From Saccharothrix espanaensis DSM 44229 (GTDB lineage: Bacteria > Actinomycetota > Actinomycetes > Mycobacteriales > Pseudonocardiaceae), in NCBI RefSeq assembly GCF_000328705.1, contig NC_019673.1, positions 6,572,001 to 6,636,000 of the forward strand: a DNA stretch of 64,000 nucleotides, in the 5' to 3' direction. Position numbers and translations under genes: made by a program. Positions 52,028 through 60,753 of this stretch are shown here, in pieces; within the stretch, counting starts at the first letter, position 1; the number at the start of each line of letters is the position of its first letter. A model generated the notes under the pieces. That model was given only the letters and a program-made list of their open reading frames with translations. It made no database searches and had not been told where the DNA came from.

Positions 52028-53053
52028 ATGACCGAGGTAGACCGACGTGTGACGACGACCCGGGAGGGGAACTCGATCGTCGGGTTCGGCAGGCGGGTGC
52101 TGCGGGCGGAATCCAGCAGTGTGCTGATCGCGACGATCGTGCTGGTGCTGGTGATCGGAGCCCTGCGCCCGAACTTCCTCACCATCGGGCAGTTGCGAGA
52201 CGTGCTCAACAACTCCGTGTACGTGGCGCTGCTCGCCGCGGGCATGGCGTTCCTGTTGGCGATGCGGGAGATCGACCTCTCCGTGGGTGCGATGTTCGGC
52301 CTCTCGCTGATCACCTCCGCGCTGCTGATGCGCGACGGGTTCGACCCGTGGCTGGCGTGCGCGGCGGGGATCGTGCTCGGCGCGATCCTGGGCCTGGCGA
52401 ACGCGTTGGTGGTGCAGCACATCGCCATCCCGGCGTTCGTCGCCACGCTGGCGACGATGCAGCTCTACCGAGGACTCGCGGTCGCGCTGGGCGACGGGCA
52501 GCAGGTCACCGGGCTGCCGCTGGAGCACTCGTTCTTCACCGTGCTCGGCGGCGACTGGCTGGGGCTCCCGGTCAGCGTGTGGATCCTGATCGCGGTCACG
52601 GCGGGGCTGACCGTGGTGCTGCGCTTCACGCCGTTCGGCTACCGGGTGCGCTCCATCGGGTCCAACCCGGACGCCGCCGCGTTCTCCGGCATCTCGATCC
52701 CGCGCACCCGGCTGTACGTGCTGGTCCTGGTGGGCGCGATCGGCGGCCTGGCCGGCGTGCTCGGCCTGGCCTTCTTCACCTCCGGTGACCCGAACATCGG
52801 CACCGGTTTCGAGCTCCAGGCGATCGCGGCGGCGGTGATCGGTGGCACGCCGCTGCGCGGTGGTGTCGCGACCGTGGTGGGAGCGGTGTTCGGCGCGATC
52901 CTGCTGGGAGTAGTGTCCAGCGGATTGGTCTACTTCAGCATCCCGGCGAACTGGAGTTCGTTCGCCACCGGTTTGGTCGTCCTGCTGGCAGTCGGGGTGG
53001 ACAGCGCGCTGCGCAGCCGGCAGCGAGCGCGCGAATCAATGCTCGGCCTGTGA
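52028..53053 (+). CDS. Ribose-type ABC importer, permease
   Basis: 341 residues, about ten helices. The RbsC/BPD_transp_2 pattern is seen: SVYVALLAAGMAFLLAMREIDLSVGAMFGL, GAILGLANALVV, PAFVATLATMQLYRGL and NPDAAAFSGISI near the coupling helix. First gene of a three-gene operon; GGACGGAGGCGGC upstream of the ATG at 52028. It forms the membrane channel with the ATPase below. The exact sugar is unknown. Confidence 0.9.
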   Translation: MTEVDRRVTTTREGNSIVGFGRRVLRAESSSVLIATIVLVLVIGALRPNFLTIGQLRDVLNNSVYVALLAAGMAFLLAMREIDLSVGAMFGLSLITSALLMRDGFDPWLACAAGIVLGAILGLANALVVQHIAIPAFVATLATMQLYRGLAVALGDGQQVTGLPLEHSFFTVLGGDWLGLPVSVWILIAVTAGLTVVLRFTPFGYRVRSIGSNPDAAAFSGISIPRTRLYVLVLVGAIGGLAGVLGLAFFTSGDPNIGTGFELQAIAAAVIGGTPLRGGVATVVGAVFGAILLGVVSSGLVYFSIPANWSSFATGLVVLLAVGVDSALRSRQRARESMLGL

Positions 53054-53078
53054 AACCCCGCGTAGGAAAGAGGTCCTG

Positions 53079-54125
53079 ATGCGTCCCCATCGGTACGTGG
53101 CGGCGTTCGCCGTCGCCGCTCTGCTGGCCGGCTGCGGCACGGCGGAGCCGTCCGCGAACGCGCCGCTCAAGATGGCGTTCGTCTACGCCACGTCGACGCA
53201 GAACCCGTTCCAGGAGATGGCCTTCGGCGCGAAGGCCGCCGCGTCCAACGCCGGGAACGTCGACCTGGCGCTGTCCGCCCCCTCCCAGGTGGACGGCCCG
53301 CAGGAGGTGCAGCTCTTCCAGTCGGCGATCCGCAACTCCAAGGACGGCGTGGCCCTGGAGACGCTGACGCCCGACCTGTTCGTGCGCCCGCTGAACCAGG
53401 CCACCGACCTGGGCGTGCCGGTCGTCGCGGTGGACACCGCTCCCCCGGCGGGCACCAAGGTCGACCTGTACATCGGCAACAGCAACACCGAGCTGGGCCG
53501 GATGCTCGGCGAGGAGTTCGTCAAGCAGGTGCCCGAGGGCACCACCGGCGAGGTCGTGCTGGGCAACGCCATCCCCGGCCTGACCCTGCTCCAGCAGCGG
53601 CTGGACGGCATGAAGTCGGTGATCGAGGCCAAGCGCCCCGGCCTCAGGATCAGCGGCCCGTTCGACTCCGGCTCCGAGCCGACGTCGAACTTCAACAAGT
53701 GGAACGACATCGTCAAGGCGCACCCGGACGCCATCGGCTACCTGGGCGTCGGCGCGCAGGACGCGGTGTCGCTGGCGCTGATCCAGAAGAACACCGGCCG
53801 CAAGTTCCTGGCCGGCTCGTGCGACCCGGACATCGCCGCGCTCCAGGCGGTCAAGGACGGTTACGTGTTCGCGCTGGCCTCGCCCGAGCACTGGCTGAAG
53901 GGCTACGTCGCGCTGAGCCTGCTCATCGAGCACAAGCGCAACGGCAAGGAGCTGCCCAAGGGCTGGTGGAACACCGGGTCGCTGGTCGTGAACGCGGCCA
54001 ACATCGACCAGATCATCGCGCGGCAGAAGGACGAGGACACCCGCAAGGCCGCGTTCAAGGCGGAGACGGACAAGCAGCTGGCGGACCCGTCGAAGTACCT
54101 GAAGTCCATCGGAGATGCCAACTGA
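53079..54125 (+). CDS. Sugar ABC importer, substrate-binding lipoprotein
   Basis: 348 residues. Lipoprotein signal with LLAGC (cysteine at residue 19), then the RbsB-type periplasmic-binding fold: MAFVYATSTQNPFQEMAFGA, GVPVVAVDTAPP and the repeat of strands with GEVVLGNAIPG and LQQRLDGMKSVIE. Captures the sugar outside the cell for the permease. The stop overlaps the ATPase start (TGATG). Middle gene of the operon; the ligand is not predictable but is likely a pentose, polyol or autoinducer-like sugar. Confidence 0.9.
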   Translation: MRPHRYVAAFAVAALLAGCGTAEPSANAPLKMAFVYATSTQNPFQEMAFGAKAAASNAGNVDLALSAPSQVDGPQEVQLFQSAIRNSKDGVALETLTPDLFVRPLNQATDLGVPVVAVDTAPPAGTKVDLYIGNSNTELGRMLGEEFVKQVPEGTTGEVVLGNAIPGLTLLQQRLDGMKSVIEAKRPGLRISGPFDSGSEPTSNFNKWNDIVKAHPDAIGYLGVGAQDAVSLALIQKNTGRKFLAGSCDPDIAALQAVKDGYVFALASPEHWLKGYVALSLLIEHKRNGKELPKGWWNTGSLVVNAANIDQIIARQKDEDTRKAAFKAETDKQLADPSKYLKSIGDAN

Positions 54126-55609
54126 TGCACGCCTTCACCGCACATGGGATCACCAAGACCTACGGCGGGGTCACCGCGCTGGCCGGAGCGGACCTCACGC
54201 TGCGCCCCGGCTCGGTGCACGCCCTGCTGGGCGAGAACGGCGCGGGCAAGTCCACGCTGATCAAGGTGATCACCGGGGCGGTGGCGCCGGACGCCGGCAC
54301 GCTGCGGCTGGCGGACGCGGACGTCGCGTTCGCCAGCACGGCCGAGGCGGCGGCCAACGGGGTCGCCGTCGTGTCGCAGGAACTCAACCTGTTCCCCGAC
54401 CTGGACGTGCTGGCCAACCTCTACCCGATGCGCGAGCCGACCCGCGGCCCGCTGCTCGACCGGGCGGAGATGCTGGCCAAGGCGCTGCCGGTGCTCGACC
54501 AGCTCGGCCTGGACATCGACCCCAAGGCCAAGCTCGGCTCGCTGTCGCTCGCGCAGCGGCAGCTGGTGGAGATCGCCAAGGCGCTGATCGTGCAACCCCG
54601 GGTGCTGATCCTCGACGAGCCGACCTCCGCGCTGGACAAGGACAGCTCGTCGCGCCTGCTGGACATCCTGCGGGTGCTGCGGGACCGCCAGGTGGCGGTG
54701 GTGTTCGTGTCGCACATCCTCGAAGAGGTGATGAACCTGTGCGACGAGATCACCGTGCTGCGCGAGGGCCGCACCGTGATCGACGCCCGGCCGCGCGCCG
54801 AGCTGACCATCGGCGACATCGTGCACGCCATGCTGGGCAAGGACCTGCCGGTGCCGGTGCGCACGACCGGCACGCCGGGCGCGGCGAAGCTGGAACTGCG
54901 CGGCGTCACGGTGAAGGACCGGCTCGCGGACGTCGACCTGGCGTGCTCGGGCGGCGAGATCGTCGGCCTGGCCGGGCTCGCCGGGTCCGGCCACACCACG
55001 GCGCTGGAGGTCATCGCGGGCATCCGGCGGCCGGTGCGCGGCTCGGTCACGCTGCCCGGCGGGCGGAGGCCGCGCGACTTCCGCTCGGCGATCGCGGCCG
55101 GTGTCGCGCTGGTGTCCGGCGACCGGCGGCGGGTCGGGCTGATGCTCGACAAGCCGGTGTGGGAGAACATCGCCCAGGTCCGGCCGGTGGCGCTGGCCGC
55201 CGCCGGCGGGCTGCTGCGCACCGGCGCGCTGCGCGAGTCGGCGCGGGCGCTGGCCGAGCGGGTGCGCGTGCAGCCGCCGAACGTCGACGTGCGCGCCGGG
55301 CTGCTCTCCGGCGGCAACCAGCAGAAGGTCGTGCTGGCCAAGTGGCTGGCGGCGGACCCGTCCGTGCTGCTGCTGGACGACCCGACGCGGGGTGTGGACC
55401 TGGGCGCGCGCGCCGAGATCCACACGTTGCTGCGCAGCGTCGCCGACGCGGGCAAGGTGGTCGTGCTGTGCTCGACCGACCTGGACGAGCTGGTCGCGGC
55501 GTGTGACCGGGTCGTGGTGTTCCACAAGGGCAAGGTGTGCGCGGAGCTGACCGGTGACCGGATCGACCAGCACACCATCCTGAGCACGATGAACACCGGC
55601 GTGGCCTAG
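54125..55609 (+). CDS. Sugar ABC importer, duplicated ATPase
   Basis: 494 residues with two nucleotide-binding domains like RbsA/XylG. Domain 1: Walker A GENGAGKST (37-45), signature LSLAQRQ, Walker B LILDEPTSAL. Domain 2: the P-loop is the degenerate GLAGSGHTT, signature LSGGNQQKV, Walker B LLLDDPTRGVD. The second site being degenerate is normal for this class. Starts in the SBP stop (TGATG). A strong terminator follows. Powers sugar import. Confidence 0.92.
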   Translation: MHAFTAHGITKTYGGVTALAGADLTLRPGSVHALLGENGAGKSTLIKVITGAVAPDAGTLRLADADVAFASTAEAAANGVAVVSQELNLFPDLDVLANLYPMREPTRGPLLDRAEMLAKALPVLDQLGLDIDPKAKLGSLSLAQRQLVEIAKALIVQPRVLILDEPTSALDKDSSSRLLDILRVLRDRQVAVVFVSHILEEVMNLCDEITVLREGRTVIDARPRAELTIGDIVHAMLGKDLPVPVRTTGTPGAAKLELRGVTVKDRLADVDLACSGGEIVGLAGLAGSGHTTALEVIAGIRRPVRGSVTLPGGRRPRDFRSAIAAGVALVSGDRRRVGLMLDKPVWENIAQVRPVALAAAGGLLRTGALRESARALAERVRVQPPNVDVRAGLLSGGNQQKVVLAKWLAADPSVLLLDDPTRGVDLGARAEIHTLLRSVADAGKVVVLCSTDLDELVAACDRVVVFHKGKVCAELTGDRIDQHTILSTMNTGVA

Positions 55610-55663
55610 GCGACAACGGTCGCGCTGCGGGACTTCCACCCCCGCGGCGCGACCGTTGTCGCC
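55609..55663. terminator. Terminator after ABC importer operon
   Basis: Near-perfect 23-bp stem (arms 55609-55631 and 55641-55663, one G-U type mismatch) with a nine-base loop, between converging genes; the left arm begins in the stop codon. Confidence 0.9.
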
Positions 55664-55666
55664 GAG

Positions 55667-56884
55667 TCAGCCGACGCGCTGCCCCAGCACCGGGTCGGCG
55701 ACGGCCACCAGCACGCTCCACGCGTTGCGCCAGGCCGTTTTCACCTCGGGCTCCACCCGGCCGTCGGCCAGCAGCGCCTCGACGTGCGGTTGCAGGTCGC
55801 CCAGGGCGTAGAGCATGAACACCTCGGCGCAGAACTCGCTGAACTTGCCCGCCTGGTAGCCGCGGCGGTGGTCGGGCGAGAGCCGGTTGCGCGCCGGGTC
55901 CCGCCACAGGTCCAGGCCGAGCAGCCGGTCGCGGTGCGCGCGCAGCGTCAGCCACGCGTGGTAGAGCTTCCTGGCGTCGGGGGACATCGCGTCCCAGTAG
56001 GACTGGAGGTCCCGGACCTCCTGGTCCTCGGTCGACAGGACCAGCCGCTCGGCCTGGCCGGGCCCCAGGTCGGCGAACCGCGCCGGCAGGGCGGCCACGC
56101 TGTGGGTGTCCAGCGCGACCGGCATCGACCGCCGGCCCAGCAAGGCCGTCTCGAACGTGGCGTGGCCCGTCTCGTGGACCACCAGGCGCAGGAACGCCCC
56201 CGGCGGCGTGGCGAGCAGCCTGGAGACGAAGATCCGGTTGTCGGCCGCCTCGTACAGGCCACCGCCCCGCTGGTCGGCGCGCGAGGAGTTGAACGTGATC
56301 GTGCACGACCCGGTCAGCCGGCCCCAGAAGTCCGGGTAGGTGTCGAGGAACCGCAGGACCGCCGCGGCCTGGGGCAGCGGGAGGTCCAGGTCGGGGTCGC
56401 CGACCTTGGCCCGCAGCTCCGCGAGCTTCGGCTTGGCCTCGACCAGCTCGAGGACGATCGCGGTCTGCGGGCGCTCGTCGGGGACGACCACCGCGCCGTG
56501 GTCGGTCAGCAGGAGGCGTTCCTTGATGGCCTCGACGGGCTCGGCCAGCGTCGCCGCGCCCAGGCCGAGCCCGCCGTGCGTGATGACGAGTTGGACGATG
56601 CCGCCGGTCGTGCTGTCCTTCACGACGTGACCCAGCACGTCGGGGTCGAACGCGGCGAACAGCGCGCCGGTCCCGGCGTCGTGCTCGACCACCGCCGCCG
56701 GGGCACGTCCCCCGGGCGCACTCCCCCGGTCGGCCGTGGCCCCGGTCGTGATCGAGGCGAGCAGCCGCCGCACCCGACCCAGGACGTCGGCGCGCGTCGG
56801 GCCGGTCCCGGTGCCGGACATCTCGGCGAGCAGCGCGTCCAGTTCCAGGTCCAGCGGGCTGCGGTCCGGTGGCGTGGGCTGCAT
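55667..56884 (-). CDS. HExxH-containing protein, putative zinc metalloprotease
   Basis: 405 residues. RLVVHETGHATFE contains HExxH (H237, E238, H241). About 115 residues further on, KFSEFCAEVFMLYALGD could supply the third ligand glutamate, as in gluzincins. The N-terminal 70 residues are Gly/Ala/Arg-rich and variable. No signal peptide, so a cytoplasmic peptidase is suggested. I do not recognise the family precisely; the protein may belong to a group of actinobacterial anthrax-toxin-lethal-factor-like or eCIS-linked metallopeptidases, but no such neighbours are present. ATG 56884 has GAGGGGGA upstream. Confidence 0.65.
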   Translation of the reverse strand: MQPTPPDRSPLDLELDALLAEMSGTGTGPTRADVLGRVRRLLASITTGATADRGSAPGGRAPAAVVEHDAGTGALFAAFDPDVLGHVVKDSTTGGIVQLVITHGGLGLGAATLAEPVEAIKERLLLTDHGAVVVPDERPQTAIVLELVEAKPKLAELRAKVGDPDLDLPLPQAAAVLRFLDTYPDFWGRLTGSCTITFNSSRADQRGGGLYEAADNRIFVSRLLATPPGAFLRLVVHETGHATFETALLGRRSMPVALDTHSVAALPARFADLGPGQAERLVLSTEDQEVRDLQSYWDAMSPDARKLYHAWLTLRAHRDRLLGLDLWRDPARNRLSPDHRRGYQAGKFSEFCAEVFMLYALGDLQPHVEALLADGRVEPEVKTAWRNAWSVLVAVADPVLGQRVG

Positions 56885-57005
56885 CGGATTCCCCCTCGTG
56901 CGGATCAGCGGTCCGAGGACCCTAGCCGCCGGCCAAGCCCCGGACCACGCACGGAACGGGGTTGGCCCGGGGCATTCGGCCCAACTTCCGGCGGGGTCGC
57001 CGGAC

Positions 57006-58115
57006 CTACGGCTCGGTCAGCACCGAAACGCCCTGGGTCTTCGCGATCAGGCTCCACTTCTCGGCGAAGAGGAGGGTGCCGGACCGCCCGACGTGGATCC
57101 CGTGGGCGACCACCGCGTTGCGCGCGGCGTTGTAGCTGAAGAACGGCGCCCCGGAATCGCCGTCCTGGGTCGCCGTGCCTTTGTCGTAGGTGACCAGGTC
57201 GCGCGTGCAGATCCCGGCGATGCACAATTGACCGGTGGTGTTGACGACCCGGTGGCCGCATTTCTCGAAAGTGGCGGCACCGCTGCGGCAGTAGTCGCTC
57301 CGACCGGCCACGGGGTCCGCCGCGCCGGCCACCCGGATCGTTTTCCCGGTGGCGTCGCCGACGTAGATCTGAGGCCCGTAGAAACCGGTCTGCAGGGTGC
57401 CGATGAGCGCCAGGTCGCGGCTCGGGTAGCTCCAGTTGTAGAACTCGCCGATGTAGGCACCGCTGCCGGTGTTGCGCGCCGGGCGGCCGATCGGCACCCC
57501 CGGCACGTACCCGCAGTGGCCCGCGGTGAGCAGGTAGCGGTTGCCCTCCGGGTCCTTCACGGCGAACCCGCTGGTGCACTTGCCGGACCCGACGGTGATC
57601 GCCGCGCCGCCCCGGAACGGGCGCGGGTCGTTCTGCCGCGATTCGCGCCCTCCGGTGCCGTACCGGTGTTCCACGGCGATCGACAGCCCGGCGGTGAGCG
57701 ACCGGAGGGTTTCCGGCGGGGCGTCGGAGGTGATCACCATGACGTCGCGGGCGAGGTCGAACACCGAGCCGAACACGTGCGTGCCGTCCCGCCGCGCCTC
57801 CGCGCGGATCCGGCTGTCGACGGCGTCGATCTCCGCCCGGGTCGTGCGGCTGCGCTCCACGGTGGCGGTGACGCCGGCGACGGTGAAATCGGCGGCACTG
57901 CCTGGCCCGGTGGCCGGCAGAACCACCACGAAACCGCCCTTGTGCTCGTTCCGGTAAAAACCCAGGGCACCTTTCTCCGCGACCGCTTCCTGAATACGGT
58001 CGGCGGACCGGTCGATTTCCGGTGGGGTGCCGCCCGCGTGGGCCACCAGGCCACCGGGGAGCAGTACCGCGGCTGCGAGAACGCTCGTCAACGCAGCGCT
58101 ACGACGGGTGAACAC
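57006..58115 (-). CDS. Secreted streptogrisin-type serine protease
   Basis: 369 residues, a pre-pro-protein. Signal peptide (VFTRRSAALTSVLAAAVLLPGGLVAHAG), an N-terminal pro-region of about 140 residues (with RSLTAGLSIAVEHRYG), then the chymotrypsin-fold mature domain with H200 in TAGHC, D234 in SRDLALIG and S321 in GDSGAP. Cysteine pairs around CGYVP and CRSGA form disulfides. Secreted and self-activating by removal of the pro-region. GTG 58115 follows GGAGGAAC. It is divergent from the terpene synthase gene. Confidence 0.92.
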   Translation of the reverse strand: MFTRRSAALTSVLAAAVLLPGGLVAHAGGTPPEIDRSADRIQEAVAEKGALGFYRNEHKGGFVVVLPATGPGSAADFTVAGVTATVERSRTTRAEIDAVDSRIRAEARRDGTHVFGSVFDLARDVMVITSDAPPETLRSLTAGLSIAVEHRYGTGGRESRQNDPRPFRGGAAITVGSGKCTSGFAVKDPEGNRYLLTAGHCGYVPGVPIGRPARNTGSGAYIGEFYNWSYPSRDLALIGTLQTGFYGPQIYVGDATGKTIRVAGAADPVAGRSDYCRSGAATFEKCGHRVVNTTGQLCIAGICTRDLVTYDKGTATQDGDSGAPFFSYNAARNAVVAHGIHVGRSGTLLFAEKWSLIAKTQGVSVLTEP

Positions 58116-58398
58116 GTTGTTCCTCCATACGGTCGACCTGATTCCGCATTCGGGCGGGCGTCGGGTGCGAGGAAGTGCGATTCGGGCAGCGCGAAACGGG
58201 TCGCCCGCCGAACGAACGCCATGTTATCGGCCGGCGCGCTATACGTCGGCGATCGACTGGAAGTTGCTCCGAACGTCCCGTTTCGTGGGCCGGGCGTCGG
58301 AGCCGCCCCGCGCGAGTGCGGAACCACTCGTTCGTGCGGGCGGTGTCCCCGGCTGGCGGATGGCCGGCCGGGCGTTCGGACTGCCAGGCTCGTCCACT

Positions 58399-59823
58399 GT
58401 GACGGACACCGCCCCCGCCGCCCAGGCGACCGCGACCGCCGACTGGACCACGCCGACCGGGTTGGGCACGTCCGCCGCCCGCGTCGCGAACCAGTTCACC
58501 CGCTTCCGGCCGGAACCGCCGTCCGCTCCACCCGCCCCGGCACCCGCCCCGGCACCGAGGCAGGCACCGACGCCGGGCGCGTTCGTCCCCGCGACGATCC
58601 CGGGCATCACCGCGCCGCTGCCGACGACCGCGGCCCTGGCCGGCACCGCACCCACCGCGACCACCACCACGCCGGCCACCACCGCGCCGACCACCACCGC
58701 GTCCCCGGCGGCACCGCCCGGCAAGGGCGGGTTCGTGCCGGCGCGGATCCCGGGGATCACCGCGCCGCTGCCCGGCCTGCCCACGGCGCACGACGTGGCG
58801 ACGCTGTCGGTCCCGCTGCCGGGCGTCGTGCACGACCCCGCCTACGCCGAACGCGAGTGGGGCGACGGCACGCACCCGCCGCTGTACGTCCCGGTCGTCG
58901 AGCGGCAGGACGAGGTGCTCACCACCGCGGTGGAGGACGGGCTCGTCGCGTGGGCCGCCGACTGCGGTTTCGTCGGCGAGGAGCTCGACATGCTGCGGGC
59001 CGCGGGCTTCGGCCGGTTGGCCGTGCTCACCCACACCGATTCGGACGACCCCCAGCACCTGCTGATCGCGGCCAAGCTGAACGCCGCCTGGTGGGCCGCC
59101 GACGACCTGTACGCCGACAGCAGCGAGCTGGGCGCGACGCCGACCGAGCTGCCGCCCCGGCTGGCGCTGGCCATGGCCGCCATGGACCCGCTGCCCGACG
59201 CCGGCGAGTTCACCGGGCCGCTGGACGAGGCGCTGGCCGCCGAGCCGGTGCTGGTGGCGCTGCGCACCGGGATCGACCACCTGGCCCGGTACGGCACGCC
59301 GGCGCAGGTGCAGCGGGTGAACTTCTCGACGTTCGCGATGTTCGTCAGCTGGAACGCCTACGCCGCGTGGCGGCACACCGGCGAGTACCCGCCGGCGTGG
59401 AAGTACCTGGCCACCCGCCAGCACGACACGTTCTCCACGTCGATGACGGTGATCGACCCGGTCGGCGGCTACGAGGTACCGGCGAACCTGTACTACGACC
59501 CGAGGGTCCGGCGGGCGGCGTTCCAGGCCGGCACGGCGTCGGTGCTGGTGAACGACCTGCTCTCGGTCGCCAAGGACGCGGCCGACGAGAACCCGGTGGT
59601 GAACATGGTGCTCCAGATCGCCGCGGACCGGCAGTGCCCGATCGCCGAGGCCACCGAGACGGTGGTGCACCTGCACAACCGGTTCGTCCGCGACTTCGAG
59701 GCCGGCCACCGCGAACTGCTCGCCGTCCCCTCCCCCGAGCTCCAGCGCTTCCTGCGCGGGCTGCGGTCGTGGATGGGCGGCGGCTTCGAGTGGCACAACA
59801 CCAACCCGCGCTACCGGGTCTGA
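58399..59823 (+). CDS. 2-methylisoborneol-type terpene synthase
   Basis: About 474 residues. Proline/alanine/threonine-rich N-terminal tail of about 130 residues contains a 16-residue repeat (PGITAPLP at 68-75 and 118-125, offset 50). The catalytic domain then has the aspartate-rich AADDLYADSS, GEYPPAWKYLATRQHD, STSMTVIDPVGGYEVPAN and the NSE motif NDLLSVAKDAADE followed by NPVVNMVLQIA, all characteristic of bacterial 2-methylisoborneol synthases. It cyclises 2-methyl-GPP. No methyltransferase gene that would make 2-methyl-GPP is adjacent, which is unusual. Start GTG 58399; ATG 58360 is an alternative. Confidence 0.88.
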   Translation: MTDTAPAAQATATADWTTPTGLGTSAARVANQFTRFRPEPPSAPPAPAPAPAPRQAPTPGAFVPATIPGITAPLPTTAALAGTAPTATTTTPATTAPTTTASPAAPPGKGGFVPARIPGITAPLPGLPTAHDVATLSVPLPGVVHDPAYAEREWGDGTHPPLYVPVVERQDEVLTTAVEDGLVAWAADCGFVGEELDMLRAAGFGRLAVLTHTDSDDPQHLLIAAKLNAAWWAADDLYADSSELGATPTELPPRLALAMAAMDPLPDAGEFTGPLDEALAAEPVLVALRTGIDHLARYGTPAQVQRVNFSTFAMFVSWNAYAAWRHTGEYPPAWKYLATRQHDTFSTSMTVIDPVGGYEVPANLYYDPRVRRAAFQAGTASVLVNDLLSVAKDAADENPVVNMVLQIAADRQCPIAEATETVVHLHNRFVRDFEAGHRELLAVPSPELQRFLRGLRSWMGGGFEWHNTNPRYRV

Positions 59824-59970
59824 AACCCCGGCGGTCTACCGCGTGGCCATGCACGGCAACGCACTCTGACCGACTGACTGGACCCGACGTGTCAATACTC
59901 CCGTGGGGAGCAGGGTCCTCTCGTCGGTGCGCGGCGGTCACCTGGGGCTGATGGCGGAGGCCGACACTAC

Positions 59971-60185
59971 GTGCAGGTGCAGCCGCGTCTGCACGCGACC
60001 TACGAACTGGAACACCGCGCCAGGTCCGCCGCCGAGCAGCGCCAGACCTCGACCGTGTCGCCGGACGAGCTCCACGCCGTTTCCGGCGGGTGGCTGCGCG
60101 ACGAACACGGCCGGGGGCGCACCTGGCGGTCGATCAGTGCGGTGTTCGCCGAGTCCTATCAGGGCGAGGTGCCCAGGGCATCGGC
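59971..60185 (+). CDS. Doubtful small ORF, 5' part only
   Basis: After a GGCGGAGG a GTG at 59971 opens a frame VQVQPRLHATYELEHRARSA, with good codon bias up to about 60185, where it runs antisense into the small gene at 60186. The first 70 residues look coding; the remainder does not. It may be a truncated gene. The 147 bp from 59824 to 59970 hold no gene. Confidence 0.3.
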
Positions 60186-60431
60186 TCACCTGCCGTCCAC
60201 GGGGTACGGCTTGCCGGCCGCCTTCAGCGCGATGGCCTGCGCCAGCCGGCTCAGGTCGTCGGCCAGTTCCAGCTCGATCTCGGCCAGCTCCACGCCGTAC
60301 CGGGTCCGCCCGGCCGGCGGGGAGTGGACGCTCTCCTCCATCAGTCTCACGACGTAGCGGCCCAGCCTGGTGTTGACGCTGGTGAGCCAGGTGTTGAACA
60401 GCAACTCGTCCTTGGTCACCGCACCGAGCAC
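60186..60431 (-). CDS. Small hypothetical helical protein
   Basis: 81 residues, GTG 60431 with GGATGGGA upstream. KDELLFNTWLTSVNTRLGRY followed by an acidic helix GVELAEIELELADDLSRLAQ. Helical, no signal peptide or motif. Not recognised. The 3' end faces the doubtful frame at 59971. Confidence 0.55.
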   Translation of the reverse strand: MLGAVTKDELLFNTWLTSVNTRLGRYVVRLMEESVHSPPAGRTRYGVELAEIELELADDLSRLAQAIALKAAGKPYPVDGR

Positions 60432-60672
60432 CGTCCCATCCGTTCCACGACCCGAGGGCGCGAAACCGGGCCCTCATGGCCAACGTAGGGACGACACCGC
60501 GTCGTCGGGTGCACATATCCGGTAACGATCGGCGAGTTGCACCCGGCGGCCGGGCCGTTTTTCGCGGTGTGGACGAATTTCCCGGTGTGGTGGGATTTTC
60601 GACGCGCGGTCGGCCGTTTCGCACAGTCACCGCCCGGCGCGACGTGCTTACCCGCAACGGGTGAGCGCCGAA

Positions 60673-60753
60673 CCGGCGGTGGCCGTGAGTGGTCTGCACC
60701 ACCGCCGGGAGGGCAGCGGTGACGGACGGCGGGGGACGTGGCCGTCCGTCACC
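60673..60753 (-). terminator. Double hairpin at the end of the GMC gene
   Basis: Two perfect stems in a row: CCGGCGGTGG (60673-60682) with CCACCGCCGG (60699-60708), and a 13-bp stem (60718-60730 with 60741-60753) that overlaps the stop codon at 60749-60751. Together they make a strong end of transcription on the minus strand. Confidence 0.75.
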
